DNA from: an uncultured Persicobacter sp.
GTDB taxonomy: Bacteria; Bacteroidota; Bacteroidia; Cytophagales; Cyclobacteriaceae
Direction of reading: 5' to 3'
NCBI GenBank assembly: GCA_947498325.1
Contig: CANMKE010000005.1
Span: 62,001 to 126,000, forward strand
DNA: 64,000 nt
The position numbers were made by a program, and so were the translations under genes. Shown in pieces: positions 33,384 through 42,027 of this stretch (the stretch's first letter is position 1; the number at the start of each line of letters is the position of its first letter). The notes below the pieces were generated by a model. That model was given only the letters and a program-made list of their open reading frames with translations, was not told the DNA's origin and did not search any database.

Positions 33384-34437
33384 AGCTTGCTTTTTTATGC
33401 GCGAGCGGCATGAGCGTGCGTTCGGCAGGGTAGAGAAAATTACTCCTTAAAGTGGCACTTTCACTAAGGATCTTTTTTATTTTAATACCCTGAATTTCAT
33501 AAAATCGTTGCCCTATTTTTGCCTTTGGAACGGCATGAATTAGCTCATTGACCAAAACCGCATCCTCGAGGGCAGTATTCATCCCTTGACTTGAAAATGT
33601 GGGTAAAGGATGCGCCGCATCACCCATTAAAAGAATATGCTCAGCGTGATATTGCTCAAGAGGGGTTATCGTTTTGTTAATACAATGGTGGACATGGTCA
33701 AACTTCAGGTGCAATCGAAATTGATCGAGGATTCGGAAATCTTTAGTCAAGTCATCAAAGAAGGAGGAGAGCTGATCGGCAGGTTCTCCATATTTTTGCT
33801 GATCCCATTGCATATACCATATAAAATTTTGATCACCCAAGGACATTAATCCGAAGGATAAACCGCCCTGTTGGTGCGTAAATTTCGTTAATTGGTGATC
33901 ATATTGTGCAGCGATAAATTTCGGCAGCTTGGCAAAACCTACCAATTCATGGCAACGGTCATTCTTTGCCTGGTGGTTGGGGAAAAGCTTTCGCCGTGTC
34001 GGAGAATTGATACCATCAGCACCAATAACCAAATCAGCATTTATAGCCTGACCATTACAGGTTACTTCATGACGTTCGGAGATTTCTAAGGAGGAATTCC
34101 ATTTGATCGATGCCTCTTTGTCCATCAGCATATTTAAAAGCTGATTTCTGTAGATGCCGTAACAATTCGTCAGTGTATTTTTACTTTGTAATTTACCCTC
34201 GAAATTATAGTTCATGTAATATTTCAAAGGGTGTAAGTTTTCTCGTACGATATCAGCACCCACGATTTTCTTTAAGGCACTATATCCATTGGGCATAAGC
34301 ACAAAACCAAAGCCGTTAGTGGATAACTGGCTGTTTTTTTCAAAGATCATGGCACGATGGGTAGCACTGTTTTTTTGTATCAGTTTATTTAAGGCTAAAC
34401 CAGCAACCCCTGCACCATTAATTAAAATTTCCATCAT
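33376..34437 (-). CDS. FAD-dependent monooxygenase (PheA/TetX-like, group A flavoprotein)
   Basis: 353-residue flavoprotein. FAD-binding dinucleotide fold near residue 7-12 (N-G-A-G-V-A-G), the middle G-A-D-G motif (about residue 140), and the G-D-A-A-H-P-L-P block followed by Q-G-M-N-T-A-L-E-D-A that contacts the isoalloxazine. These identify the para-hydroxybenzoate hydroxylase-like group, which hydroxylates aromatic or polyketide substrates with NAD(P)H and O2. Two adjacent ATGs (34437 and 34434) compete. It is first in the pair with the aminotransferase. There are no other biosynthetic genes next to it, so I would not call a natural-product cluster. Confidence 0.88.
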   Translation of the reverse strand: MMEILINGAGVAGLALNKLIQKNSATHRAMIFEKNSQLSTNGFGFVLMPNGYSALKKIVGADIVRENLHPLKYYMNYNFEGKLQSKNTLTNCYGIYRNQLLNMLMDKEASIKWNSSLEISERHEVTCNGQAINADLVIGADGINSPTRRKLFPNHQAKNDRCHELVGFAKLPKFIAAQYDHQLTKFTHQQGGLSFGLMSLGDQNFIWYMQWDQQKYGEPADQLSSFFDDLTKDFRILDQFRLHLKFDHVHHCINKTITPLEQYHAEHILLMGDAAHPLPTFSSQGMNTALEDAVLVNELIHAVPKAKIGQRFYEIQGIKIKKILSESATLRSNFLYPAERTLMPLAHKKASYV

Positions 34438-34699
34438 CGTTTGACCGTTGTTTTTTCATTGGTACGGAAGAAAAAATAGGTGATTGTGTAAGGAACGGTG
34501 AGGGGCGCAGGAGGCGAATTCCTGATTTATGGATGAACGGGAATCGGTCATGATCAATGTCTATCTGATTCATTTAAAGTCAATACATCATCATGTGCTA
34601 TTTTTATGATTATTAAATCTTTTGCCATAAGTACCCCCAAAATACTTTCGTAATTCTTTTTAAAGGTATCTGTCCCGAAACCTTGCTTGTAAGTATTTA

Positions 34700-34707
34700 T
34701 ATTTTTG
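34700..34707 (+). promoter_or_regulatory. -7 element of the hybrid kinase gene
   Basis: TATTTTTG matches TAnnTTTG; no TTTG is found at the expected upstream spacing. It ends 17 nt before the ATG at 34725, which would leave a leader of about 10 nt. Confidence 0.35.
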
Positions 34708-34724
34708 ATGGTCAATAAAAATTA

Positions 34725-37412
34725 ATGCAGAACCCAATTAGTCAATTCATAGAAAGCCTGCAAAAGTGTGGAGATAAAGAAGCCCTGGCAACGCATATTG
34801 CAGAGGATTTCCCGAAGCTCTTTCCTTATTTGCAGTTGGTCGGAATTCATTTACTGTCCCAGCCCTATTTTCGATTGGAGTCATTCTTTTATTATGACAA
34901 TAACTGTATTTCTGAAGAAAATATGGTAGCAGAGATTAATTACATGATCTGGACCAACAGTAAAAAGCCTTCTAAATTACCCAATGCAGCCATTTTGCCT
35001 GTTCATGTCAATACACAAATAGCGGGGGGAATTACCGTGCTCAATACCGAAGGGGGTAATTTATTGGATGACGATCGCTTAAATATGGTTATTGCACTGA
35101 TTGGGGCAAATTTAAGTTTGCAGCATCAGAAATATCAATTAACAGAAACTCAGAAAAGGGTTATTCAGCAGTCCAAGTTGATGGATAATTCCCCGAATCC
35201 AATTTTAGTGATCGACGAACAGTGTACTTTACTGTACACCAATCCCGCTTCAGACCATTTACTGACTTTTTATGGAATGATTAGTGGCGGGCAAGTGGTG
35301 ACCAGCTGGCAACAAGCGATTCGAAAAATACTTAAAGGGGCAACTGAAGTGCGGTTTCAGGTGCGTACCGAGGATAAAGTCTATTCTTTGTCTTTTTTCA
35401 GGCACACGCACCCGCATCTGATTACCGTATATGCCAATGATATTACCGAGCTTAAAAAACTGGAAAATAGCCTGGTGGTTCAACGAAATTTCTTTGAAGA
35501 TATCTTTAATCATATTCCGTCGGATTTGGTGGTGTTTAATAAGCGCCATGAATATCTGTTCGTTAATCCGCAGGCAATTAAAAACCGACAAATTCGGGAG
35601 TGGATCATCGGCAAAACAGATTACGACTATTGTGATTTGAAAAATACGCCTTACGATATGGCCAATGCGCGGAGGGACTTATTCAATAGGATAAAGAATT
35701 CCCGACAGGTGGCAGAGATCAAGGACATCAAATATCATGAGGATCGAAGTATTCGCGAAGCCATTTTACGCCGGATGTTACCTGTTTATGATAAGGAGGG
35801 CGAACTGGAATATATGATTGGTTACGGTAGTGATATCACTGATCTTATGCGAGCGGAGAATGCTTCCACGCGTTCCCGTGAACAGCTTGAATTGGTATTG
35901 ACAGCCTCTAATGATGGTTTTTGGGATTGGGACCTCGATACTGGCCGACTGTTCTTGAGTGATCGCCTGAAGCTGATGTTGGGTATAGAAATGTTGGGGA
36001 ACAGTGTTTCCAGCCCTGAGGAACTAAATTTGTTGTCGTTCAAAAATCGCTTTAGTTTTTTCAGAAGTATTTTGAAGTTGAAAAATGGTCATTTATCAAA
36101 ATGTGAAGCCATACATCAATTTACGTATGCCAAAGGCGGCGATGTGTACCTTCTGATGCGAACCATTGGAATTACCAATAAAGAGGGGCGTGTGGTGCGT
36201 ATCGTGGGCTCAAGTGCAGATATTTCAGAGCTTAAGCGTTCGGAAATAGCACTTCAGCAGGCGAAAAAATTTGCTGAACAGGCGAATGAGGCACAGACGC
36301 AGTTTTTAGCGACCATGAGTCATGAAATTCGAACCCCATTAAATGCCGTGATCGGTTTTTCTAATTTCCTGCTTCAGGAAAACCCTCAGCCTCATCAGTT
36401 GGATTATCTGAATTCATTGAATTTTTCGGCAAACAATCTGTTGTCGTTGGTGAATGATATTTTAGATTTTAATAAAATTGAAGCCAAGAAAATTGAGCTG
36501 GAGCATATTGGTTTTGATTTACATGATTTGGGTAGAGAGGTTATTCAGGTGATGAATCTCCGTGCTGCCGATAAGGGAATATATGCGAAGGTGGAGATGG
36601 ATCCTCATCTTCCTAAACGCGTGATGGGTGACCCGACGAGGTTATCTCAAATCTTTAATAACCTTTTGGGGAATGCGATCAAGTTCACTGACCAGGGCGG
36701 CATTAAATTGAAAATGAGTTTGCTGAGCGAGGAGGAGACTTGTTATCACATTCTCTTTGAGTTTGAGGATACAGGAATTGGTATTTCTAAGGAAAAGTTC
36801 GAAAAAATATTTGACTCGTTTTCTCAGGCCGATAATAAAACGACCCGAAAATACGGGGGTACAGGCTTGGGCTTAACCATTACCCGCAAATTAATAGAAC
36901 TGCTGGGTGGGGAGATTAAACTGAAGAGTGAAGAATCTGTAGGTTCCACCTTTTATTTCTGCCTGAAAATGGATAGGGTTGATGATAAGGATTTTGAAAA
37001 TCAGAAGATCAAGGAGATCTTTGATGAAAAGCAGATTGAAGGTGTGCGTATTCTATTGGTAGATGACAATCCGATGAATATTCGCGTAGCAAAACACCTG
37101 CTGGATAAATGGAAAGCCAAGGTTGATGTTGCTGAAAATGGGGCCATTGCGGTGGATATGGCGCAGGAAAATGATTATGATTTAATTTTCATGGACCTGA
37201 GTATGCCTGTGATGGATGGTTACGAAGCGACCATCTGTATTCGGGTTTTTGATCAGGTAACTCCTATAATTGCCCTGACTGCCGATGCACTTTCAGATGT
37301 TCGAGCTCGGGTCTTTTCTATCGGAATGAATGACTTCATGACAAAGCCATTTAAGCCCGCAGTTCTGAAGGAAAAACTGAGTATCAATCTATTGGTCAAC
37401 AAACCTGATTAA
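34725..37412 (+). CDS. Hybrid sensor histidine kinase with PAS domains and receiver
   Basis: 895 residues without a signal peptide or transmembrane helix, so cytoplasmic. Order: N-terminal sensory region (1-140), PAS-like domains (about 150-245, 255-380 and 385-505), dimerisation/phosphoacceptor domain with H533 in M-S-H-E-I-R-T-P, ATPase domain (N-box around N-L-L-G-N-A-I-K-F, then D-T-G-I-G-I and G-G-T-G-L-G-L), and a C-terminal receiver with D824 in F-M-D-L-S-M-P-V. All catalytic residues look intact. No response regulator gene follows; the attached receiver may pass the phosphate to a separate Hpt protein. It is followed by a small zinc-ribbon gene 118 nt on. Confidence 0.93.
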   Translation: MQNPISQFIESLQKCGDKEALATHIAEDFPKLFPYLQLVGIHLLSQPYFRLESFFYYDNNCISEENMVAEINYMIWTNSKKPSKLPNAAILPVHVNTQIAGGITVLNTEGGNLLDDDRLNMVIALIGANLSLQHQKYQLTETQKRVIQQSKLMDNSPNPILVIDEQCTLLYTNPASDHLLTFYGMISGGQVVTSWQQAIRKILKGATEVRFQVRTEDKVYSLSFFRHTHPHLITVYANDITELKKLENSLVVQRNFFEDIFNHIPSDLVVFNKRHEYLFVNPQAIKNRQIREWIIGKTDYDYCDLKNTPYDMANARRDLFNRIKNSRQVAEIKDIKYHEDRSIREAILRRMLPVYDKEGELEYMIGYGSDITDLMRAENASTRSREQLELVLTASNDGFWDWDLDTGRLFLSDRLKLMLGIEMLGNSVSSPEELNLLSFKNRFSFFRSILKLKNGHLSKCEAIHQFTYAKGGDVYLLMRTIGITNKEGRVVRIVGSSADISELKRSEIALQQAKKFAEQANEAQTQFLATMSHEIRTPLNAVIGFSNFLLQENPQPHQLDYLNSLNFSANNLLSLVNDILDFNKIEAKKIELEHIGFDLHDLGREVIQVMNLRAADKGIYAKVEMDPHLPKRVMGDPTRLSQIFNNLLGNAIKFTDQGGIKLKMSLLSEEETCYHILFEFEDTGIGISKEKFEKIFDSFSQADNKTTRKYGGTGLGLTITRKLIELLGGEIKLKSEESVGSTFYFCLKMDRVDDKDFENQKIKEIFDEKQIEGVRILLVDDNPMNIRVAKHLLDKWKAKVDVAENGAIAVDMAQENDYDLIFMDLSMPVMDGYEATICIRVFDQVTPIIALTADALSDVRARVFSIGMNDFMTKPFKPAVLKEKLSINLLVNKPD

Positions 37413-37530
37413 TGTTTAAGAATAAATTGAAAATAGGATGAAATGTTAGTTATAATGCTGAAAAATAAGGGCTTGTAGAAGCAATTTACTTTGGATTTTG
37501 TTATTTTAATAGAAGCCAAAAGAAAGATTA

Positions 37531-37776
37531 ATGATTTACGACCTAAAGACCAAAACCCTGTATCGGGAGAATGGTGAGAAGCTGAAATCCTGCCACTGTA
37601 GCAGTTGTAAAGCTTGGGAAGAGTTCCGATTTATCAAGCATGTGCAATGTCCCAATTGCGGAAAGAAAATCCTGCATACCGCAGAGTTTCAAGAATCTGA
37701 TTTAGCGGAATTTCCTGAGGAGGAATTTTGCTTTAAATATCAAATAGGTCAAGAGAATATCAGCTTTATTTACTGA
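37531..37776 (+). CDS. Small zinc-ribbon protein
   Basis: 81 residues with cysteines at 21, 23, 26, 40 and 43: a C-x-x-C (23/26) and a C-P-N-C (40/43) knuckle spaced 13 residues apart, the shape of a rubredoxin-like zinc ribbon. The tail is acidic. No nucleic-acid-binding surface can be recognised. A TTACTTTG sequence 40-odd nt upstream may be its promoter. Function unknown; it may be a stand-alone metal-binding adaptor. Confidence 0.7.
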   Translation: MIYDLKTKTLYRENGEKLKSCHCSSCKAWEEFRFIKHVQCPNCGKKILHTAEFQESDLAEFPEEEFCFKYQIGQENISFIY

Positions 37777-37811
37777 AAAAAAAGGGAACCCATTAGCGGG
37801 CTCCCTTTTTT
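37776..37811. terminator. Bidirectional terminator
   Basis: AAAAAGGGAACCC (ending 37791) pairs with GGGCTCCCTTTTT (37798-37810) with one mismatch, loop ATTAGC, A and T tracts on both sides. It serves the zinc-ribbon gene and the convergent CocE-type gene. Confidence 0.8.
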
Positions 37812-37813
37812 AT

Positions 37814-39694
37814 TTATAGTGCTTTGAAGGTGATCGACGAAGCGTGATTTTTATTGTGGTAAATATGTTGTTCTGCTTTGATGAAATCGGACTCATCAGC
37901 CTTATAAATGTTCTTAACAAACTTTTGAGGGTTCAGGTCAAATAAAGGGAACCAGGAACTTTGAACCTGAATCATTACCTTATGGCCCTTTTTGAAAGTA
38001 TGCATGACATCCTGAAGAGGTAAGTCAATAGCTGTGATTTTATTCGGCGTAAAGGGTACAGGTTTAGAGAAGCTTTTACGATATCTGCCACGCATAATCT
38101 CCGAACGAACCATTTGCTGATAACCAGCAAGTTTGATTCTTTCAGGTGTAAACTCGTCATTTTTTGTACTGTCTGGATAAACGTCAATTAATTTTACGAT
38201 CCAGTCACTGTCAGTACCTGAGGTTGATACTTTGAGTTTGGCGAGTAAATCTCCTGCCATCGTTAAATCTTCTGTAAGTACAGGGGTCTCATATACCAAT
38301 ACATCAGGTCGTCGGCTTGCAAATCGTTGGTCATCACTCATATATTCTCTTGGCGTGAAAGAAACTTTCATGCGTTCAGAATAAGGAACAGGTTTAGCAG
38401 GATCAGAAATATAGCTATCGAAACCTTTAGCTGATTTAGGCTGTTCGCTGTCCAGGCGACCACCTTGCATCAGGTAAAACGTTTTTTCCTGGGCATTTTT
38501 TGGGGGCCATTGCTGAAATTTATGCCAATCTTTACTTCCTGTGTCATAAACATAAGCCTCAGGCAGTCCGCTGTTTTTGTCACCGTCTTCTTTCAAAAAG
38601 TGGTGGAAGAAAGGCGCCTCAATAGAATCCTGATAATAAATATTGACTGCACCATACGAAAGGTTCCCCACCATTTGGTTCTCTTTTCTTCTTGACCAGT
38701 CGCCATGAGACCATGGTCCCAACACGATTGTATTGTAAGTGTTGGGGTTATTTTTTTCGATCGTTTTATAGGTGTGGATAGGGCCGTAAAGATCTTCTGC
38801 ATCGAACAAACCTCCAACGACCATCATGTTGGCAGAGATGTTTTTCAGGTGCGGCAAGACATTTCTGCTTTGCCAGAATTCGTCGTAATCAGGGTGCTCG
38901 ACAAGTTGTTGCCAGAAGAAATTATCTTTTCCATAGTATTTACTCGCATTTTTTAGCGGACCCATTTTCAAGAAAAAGTCATACATGTCAGGCGTTCCTA
39001 AATCGACCATATGTGGCGCGTACCAGGCTTTAGTGGTAGTGTCAGTTTTTTGGTAACCAAACACAGGAGTTGCTCTGAAATAAGAAAGTGTATAAGCCCC
39101 ACGGTGGTGGAAATCATCGAAATAGAAATCGGCGATACAGGCCTGCGGACTTGATGCCTTGAGGGCAGGGTGGTTGCTGATTGCACCAGTAGTGGTATAG
39201 TGACCAGGATAGGAAATTCCCCATTGTCCTACTTTACCATTATTATTTTCCACATTTTTCACCAACCAGTCGATGGTGTCAAATGTATCAGTAGATTCAT
39301 CTGTTGCGGTGGAGTCGGTGTGTTCCACGATTGGGCGCATGTTATCAAAAGTGCCTTCACTCATATATCGACCTCTAACGTCCTGATAAACGAATATATA
39401 ACCTTCTTTCATCATGGTAGTTGATGGCCCCAATTTTCCCTTGTATTTATCTTTGCCATAAGGCGCCGACGAATAACAGGTCCTGTACATCATAATGGGG
39501 TATTTCTGGCTTTTGTCTTTTGGACTATAGACCGTTGTGAATAGCTTCACCCCATCCCGCATGGTGATATAGTGGGTTGATTTATCATAATGTGCTTTCA
39601 CATCATATTGCTCCTTTTGAGGATTATTCGCCTTTTGTGGAGAGGAACAGGCTATTATTAAGCAACAACTTAATAGAATAAGTAGGTATCGCAT
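37814..39694 (-). CDS. CocE/NonD-family hydrolase, lipoprotein
   Basis: 626-residue alpha/beta hydrolase of the X-Pro dipeptidyl-peptidase S15 / cocaine esterase / alpha-amino-acid ester hydrolase group. The nucleophile Ser is in W-G-I-S-Y-P-G (about residue 180), the acid in G-L-F-D-A-E-D and the His in W-S-H-G-D-W-S; a C-terminal jelly roll follows (residues about 400-626). The start at 39694 gives a lipoprotein signal with L-I-I-A-C. The open frame continues upstream to 39748, but a promoter element at 39718-39725 lies inside that extension, so the shorter start is preferred. Substrate unknown (acyl amino acid esters or peptides). Confidence 0.88.
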   Translation of the reverse strand: MRYLLILLSCCLIIACSSPQKANNPQKEQYDVKAHYDKSTHYITMRDGVKLFTTVYSPKDKSQKYPIMMYRTCYSSAPYGKDKYKGKLGPSTTMMKEGYIFVYQDVRGRYMSEGTFDNMRPIVEHTDSTATDESTDTFDTIDWLVKNVENNNGKVGQWGISYPGHYTTTGAISNHPALKASSPQACIADFYFDDFHHRGAYTLSYFRATPVFGYQKTDTTTKAWYAPHMVDLGTPDMYDFFLKMGPLKNASKYYGKDNFFWQQLVEHPDYDEFWQSRNVLPHLKNISANMMVVGGLFDAEDLYGPIHTYKTIEKNNPNTYNTIVLGPWSHGDWSRRKENQMVGNLSYGAVNIYYQDSIEAPFFHHFLKEDGDKNSGLPEAYVYDTGSKDWHKFQQWPPKNAQEKTFYLMQGGRLDSEQPKSAKGFDSYISDPAKPVPYSERMKVSFTPREYMSDDQRFASRRPDVLVYETPVLTEDLTMAGDLLAKLKVSTSGTDSDWIVKLIDVYPDSTKNDEFTPERIKLAGYQQMVRSEIMRGRYRKSFSKPVPFTPNKITAIDLPLQDVMHTFKKGHKVMIQVQSSWFPLFDLNPQKFVKNIYKADESDFIKAEQHIYHNKNHASSITFKAL

Positions 39695-39717
39695 TATTTT
39701 ATGAATTTTTTTGATAA

Positions 39718-39725
39718 CAAACTTA
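39718..39725 (-). promoter_or_regulatory. -7 promoter element that decides the CocE start
   Basis: TAAGTTTG on the minus strand (rc of 39718-39725) matches TAnnTTTG. Transcription would begin near 39711, excluding the upstream ATG at 39748 and supporting 39694 with a short leader. Confidence 0.45.
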
Positions 39726-39739
39726 ATTCTTTTTGCCAA

Positions 39740-39767
39740 AAAAAGCACCTCGTAAGAGGTGCTTTTT
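39740..39767 (-). terminator. Terminator of the 118-aa secreted protein gene
   Basis: Perfect 12-bp stem AAAAAGCACCTC (39740-39751) / GAGGTGCTTTTT (39756-39767), GTAA loop. On the minus strand the hairpin is followed by seven T. Confidence 0.85.
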
Positions 39768-39793
39768 AGTATTTACCAGTGATATGGCCCGAT

Positions 39794-40150
39794 TTACTTT
39801 ATATCTTCTTCATCCCATAAATAAATAGAGAGGGCTTTGGCTTGTTCATCCATCCACTCTTGAGCATTCTGATCGCCATTCCAGGCTTTTTCTTCTTCTC
39901 TTAGGTAGATAGCCCACGCCTTATCGAGATTTTTTTGTTCAACTTCTTCTATAGGGCTTACAAACCAGCCCATTCCTTTTACTTCCCCGACTACCATATC
40001 GTCAATAAACCTCAATGAGTTGGTGTAAATCTCCACCTGCTTTTCATTTTCGGTGATAAATACTTCACTCTTGCCTTTAGTATTTGCAAATGCGAAGATC
40101 GAACACAACATGAATGCTGTTAGCGCGAATATATTTTTTAAATTTCCCAT
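39794..40150 (-). CDS. Small secreted hypothetical protein
   Basis: 118 residues with a signal peptide (hydrophobic to about residue 21, A-F-A-N cleavage). The mature part is acidic and tryptophan-containing (G-W-F-V-S-P, K-A-W-A-I-Y-L, E-W-M-D-E-Q), mostly helical in the second half. No domain recognised. It is 75 nt downstream of the PilJ/GAF sensor gene in the same direction and may be co-transcribed with it; a terminator follows. Confidence 0.7.
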   Translation of the reverse strand: MGNLKNIFALTAFMLCSIFAFANTKGKSEVFITENEKQVEIYTNSLRFIDDMVVGEVKGMGWFVSPIEEVEQKNLDKAWAIYLREEEKAWNGDQNAQEWMDEQAKALSIYLWDEEDIK

Positions 40151-40224
40151 GATAGTTTCTGTTTAAAGTACAACGATGTTCGCTTTTATTAGTGTACTTT
40201 ATTCAGGAATACCGCAGGATCGGA

Positions 40225-41724
40225 TCATTTTATTTGTCGGTTTAGATTATTTTTACTGTGCTGCCTGACAATTGTTTCTTGGGTTGCCTGAAGTTCCTCC
40301 ATGTTCTGTCTTAGTTCTTCTTCCGTAGACCTCATCTGTTCTGCCATGGCCTCTGCTTCGCGGAGCAATTTGACATTCTGCTCATTCATTCTGTTGGTAT
40401 GGATGGTGGTGCCAATCGTTTCACAGATTTTGAGGATAAAGTCAATTTCAAAGTCTTCCAGTTTTTTCAACCCAGCAAGTTCCAGGACGCCAATCACCTC
40501 TTGATCGTTTGCCAGTGGAACCATCAGTACGGACTGTGCCTGTGTTTCACCCAATCCAGTTTTGATCATCAGGTATTGTTCCGGAAGCTCAGTGAGGTAC
40601 AAATGCTTGTTTTCGAGATATACTTCTGAAATCAGTCCTTCACCTAACAGGATTTCTTTTTCCAGAAATTTCTCCCGCTGATAGGCATAGCAACTCTCCA
40701 TAATCAAGGTTTCGGTGGGTTTGTCCTTTAGGAAAATCGCTCCCTGCGAGTACTGTACATAGTCCGTTAATTGTTTGATGATATTTTTACTCAGTTCGTT
40801 CAGCGATACGCCCTGCTGTCGAAGAATATCTGCAAAAATAGCCATGCCTTTATTTCCCCATTCCCTCTGCTGTGAGGCCTTCTTTTCATCATGTAGAATG
40901 TTTCTCGTTTCATTCAGTGCAATAAACAGCTCATCGTCTTCCTTAAAATTGTGTTGGTAGGTATAATTTCCCTGTCCTAAAGCGGAAATATAAGTTTTAG
41001 CACCTTCAATTTTGTTCAGCAGTTTATTCATGTTTTGAGCGAGCGTACTCAGTTCAGCGCCCCCCGTAAGCTGAAGCCTTTCTTGATAAGCCCCGTTGGC
41101 AATTTTACCAATAAGGACACTCATTTCATTTATTGCGCCAAATATTTTGGTGTGGAAGAAATACCAGAATGCAATGCATGCGGCTGTCAGAAATGCAAAA
41201 TAGAGCAGGTAAAAGTTGGCAATAGCATCCTCAATGTTTTTGGCTTCGGCGACATATGTCGTTACCAGAGCATGATTGATCTTTAACATTTCTCCCGCAT
41301 GTTCATTCACATAAGCGAGGTCTTCCTTTGCCGTATCTGCTGAAGGGGCTTCAAGGATTCTAAGCGCTGCTCTGCTGAAAGGTGCCCAGCTGTATTTCAC
41401 ACGGCCCAGATCCTGCCAAAGTGGGGCGCTTAAATCAATTTCCCTGCTTACTAAATCTTCCTCTAAGCGCTTGAGGTTATTTTCATGCATCAGGATAGAT
41501 TTTTCAGCCTGATTTGCAGCGCTCGCATCGCCTTGAACCAATAGATTTAAGAATAAGGCGATTCGTTGTGATAGCATCCTATTTTGACCGGAAGTGTTGA
41601 TTTGCTCGCTGTACGCTTTGGAGTAGTGGGTGGTGAAAGAAATAACTGCGCAGTTGACGAGCAGGATAAGCAAAAGCGTGATTGCAAATACTACCCTGAT
41701 GTTAAGGTTATTGAGCTTAAGCAT
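40225..41724 (-). CDS. Membrane sensor: PilJ-type N-terminal domain, HAMP, GAF, coiled coil
   Basis: 499 residues. A first transmembrane helix (about 10-30) is followed by a periplasmic helical domain carrying G-Q-N-R-M-L-S-Q-R-I, the signature of the type IV pili methyl-accepting N-terminal (PilJ/NarX-like) sensor. Then come a second helix (about 168-190), a HAMP-like linker (about 190-245), a GAF domain (about 290-440) and a C-terminal coiled coil (about 445-490). No kinase, cyclase, phosphatase or methyl-accepting domain follows. It may signal by partner binding. A small secreted protein is encoded just downstream. Confidence 0.83.
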   Translation of the reverse strand: MLKLNNLNIRVVFAITLLLILLVNCAVISFTTHYSKAYSEQINTSGQNRMLSQRIALFLNLLVQGDASAANQAEKSILMHENNLKRLEEDLVSREIDLSAPLWQDLGRVKYSWAPFSRAALRILEAPSADTAKEDLAYVNEHAGEMLKINHALVTTYVAEAKNIEDAIANFYLLYFAFLTAACIAFWYFFHTKIFGAINEMSVLIGKIANGAYQERLQLTGGAELSTLAQNMNKLLNKIEGAKTYISALGQGNYTYQHNFKEDDELFIALNETRNILHDEKKASQQREWGNKGMAIFADILRQQGVSLNELSKNIIKQLTDYVQYSQGAIFLKDKPTETLIMESCYAYQREKFLEKEILLGEGLISEVYLENKHLYLTELPEQYLMIKTGLGETQAQSVLMVPLANDQEVIGVLELAGLKKLEDFEIDFILKICETIGTTIHTNRMNEQNVKLLREAEAMAEQMRSTEEELRQNMEELQATQETIVRQHSKNNLNRQIK

Positions 41725-42027
41725 TTTAGTAGGTAAGGTGAGTTATGGGTAATGGTTTGATAAATATCCTATTGTCTGCCTTTTTCATCATGATCGACCC
41801 CGGGTATGCGAAAATGTAGATTTGTGGACTAAGAGGCCAGAGCAAAAAAGGCCAATAGGTCATTTTAATATTTCTTTAATATACCCTCAATGCTTCAAAA
41901 TAATTGTTGAATGTTTGATTTGTTACAAATGGAATATTTTCAGTTTATTTTTTCTAAATACCCATAGACCTTACACGAAAAAAGGGCGACCATTTGGCCG
42001 CCCTTCATTATTTGAAATGAAATAAAA
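41725..42027. other. 303-bp intergenic region between the sensor and pyrophosphatase genes
   Basis: Contains the pyrophosphatase terminator (41982-42005) and the sensor promoter. A 67-codon rightward frame across it (41822-42025) has no protein-like pattern and covers the terminator, so it is not called. Confidence 0.5.
41982..42005 (-). terminator. Terminator of the membrane pyrophosphatase gene
   Basis: AAGGGCGACCA (41982-41992) pairs with TGGCCGCCCTT (41995-42005) with one mismatch; on the minus strand it is followed by TTTTTT. Confidence 0.8.
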
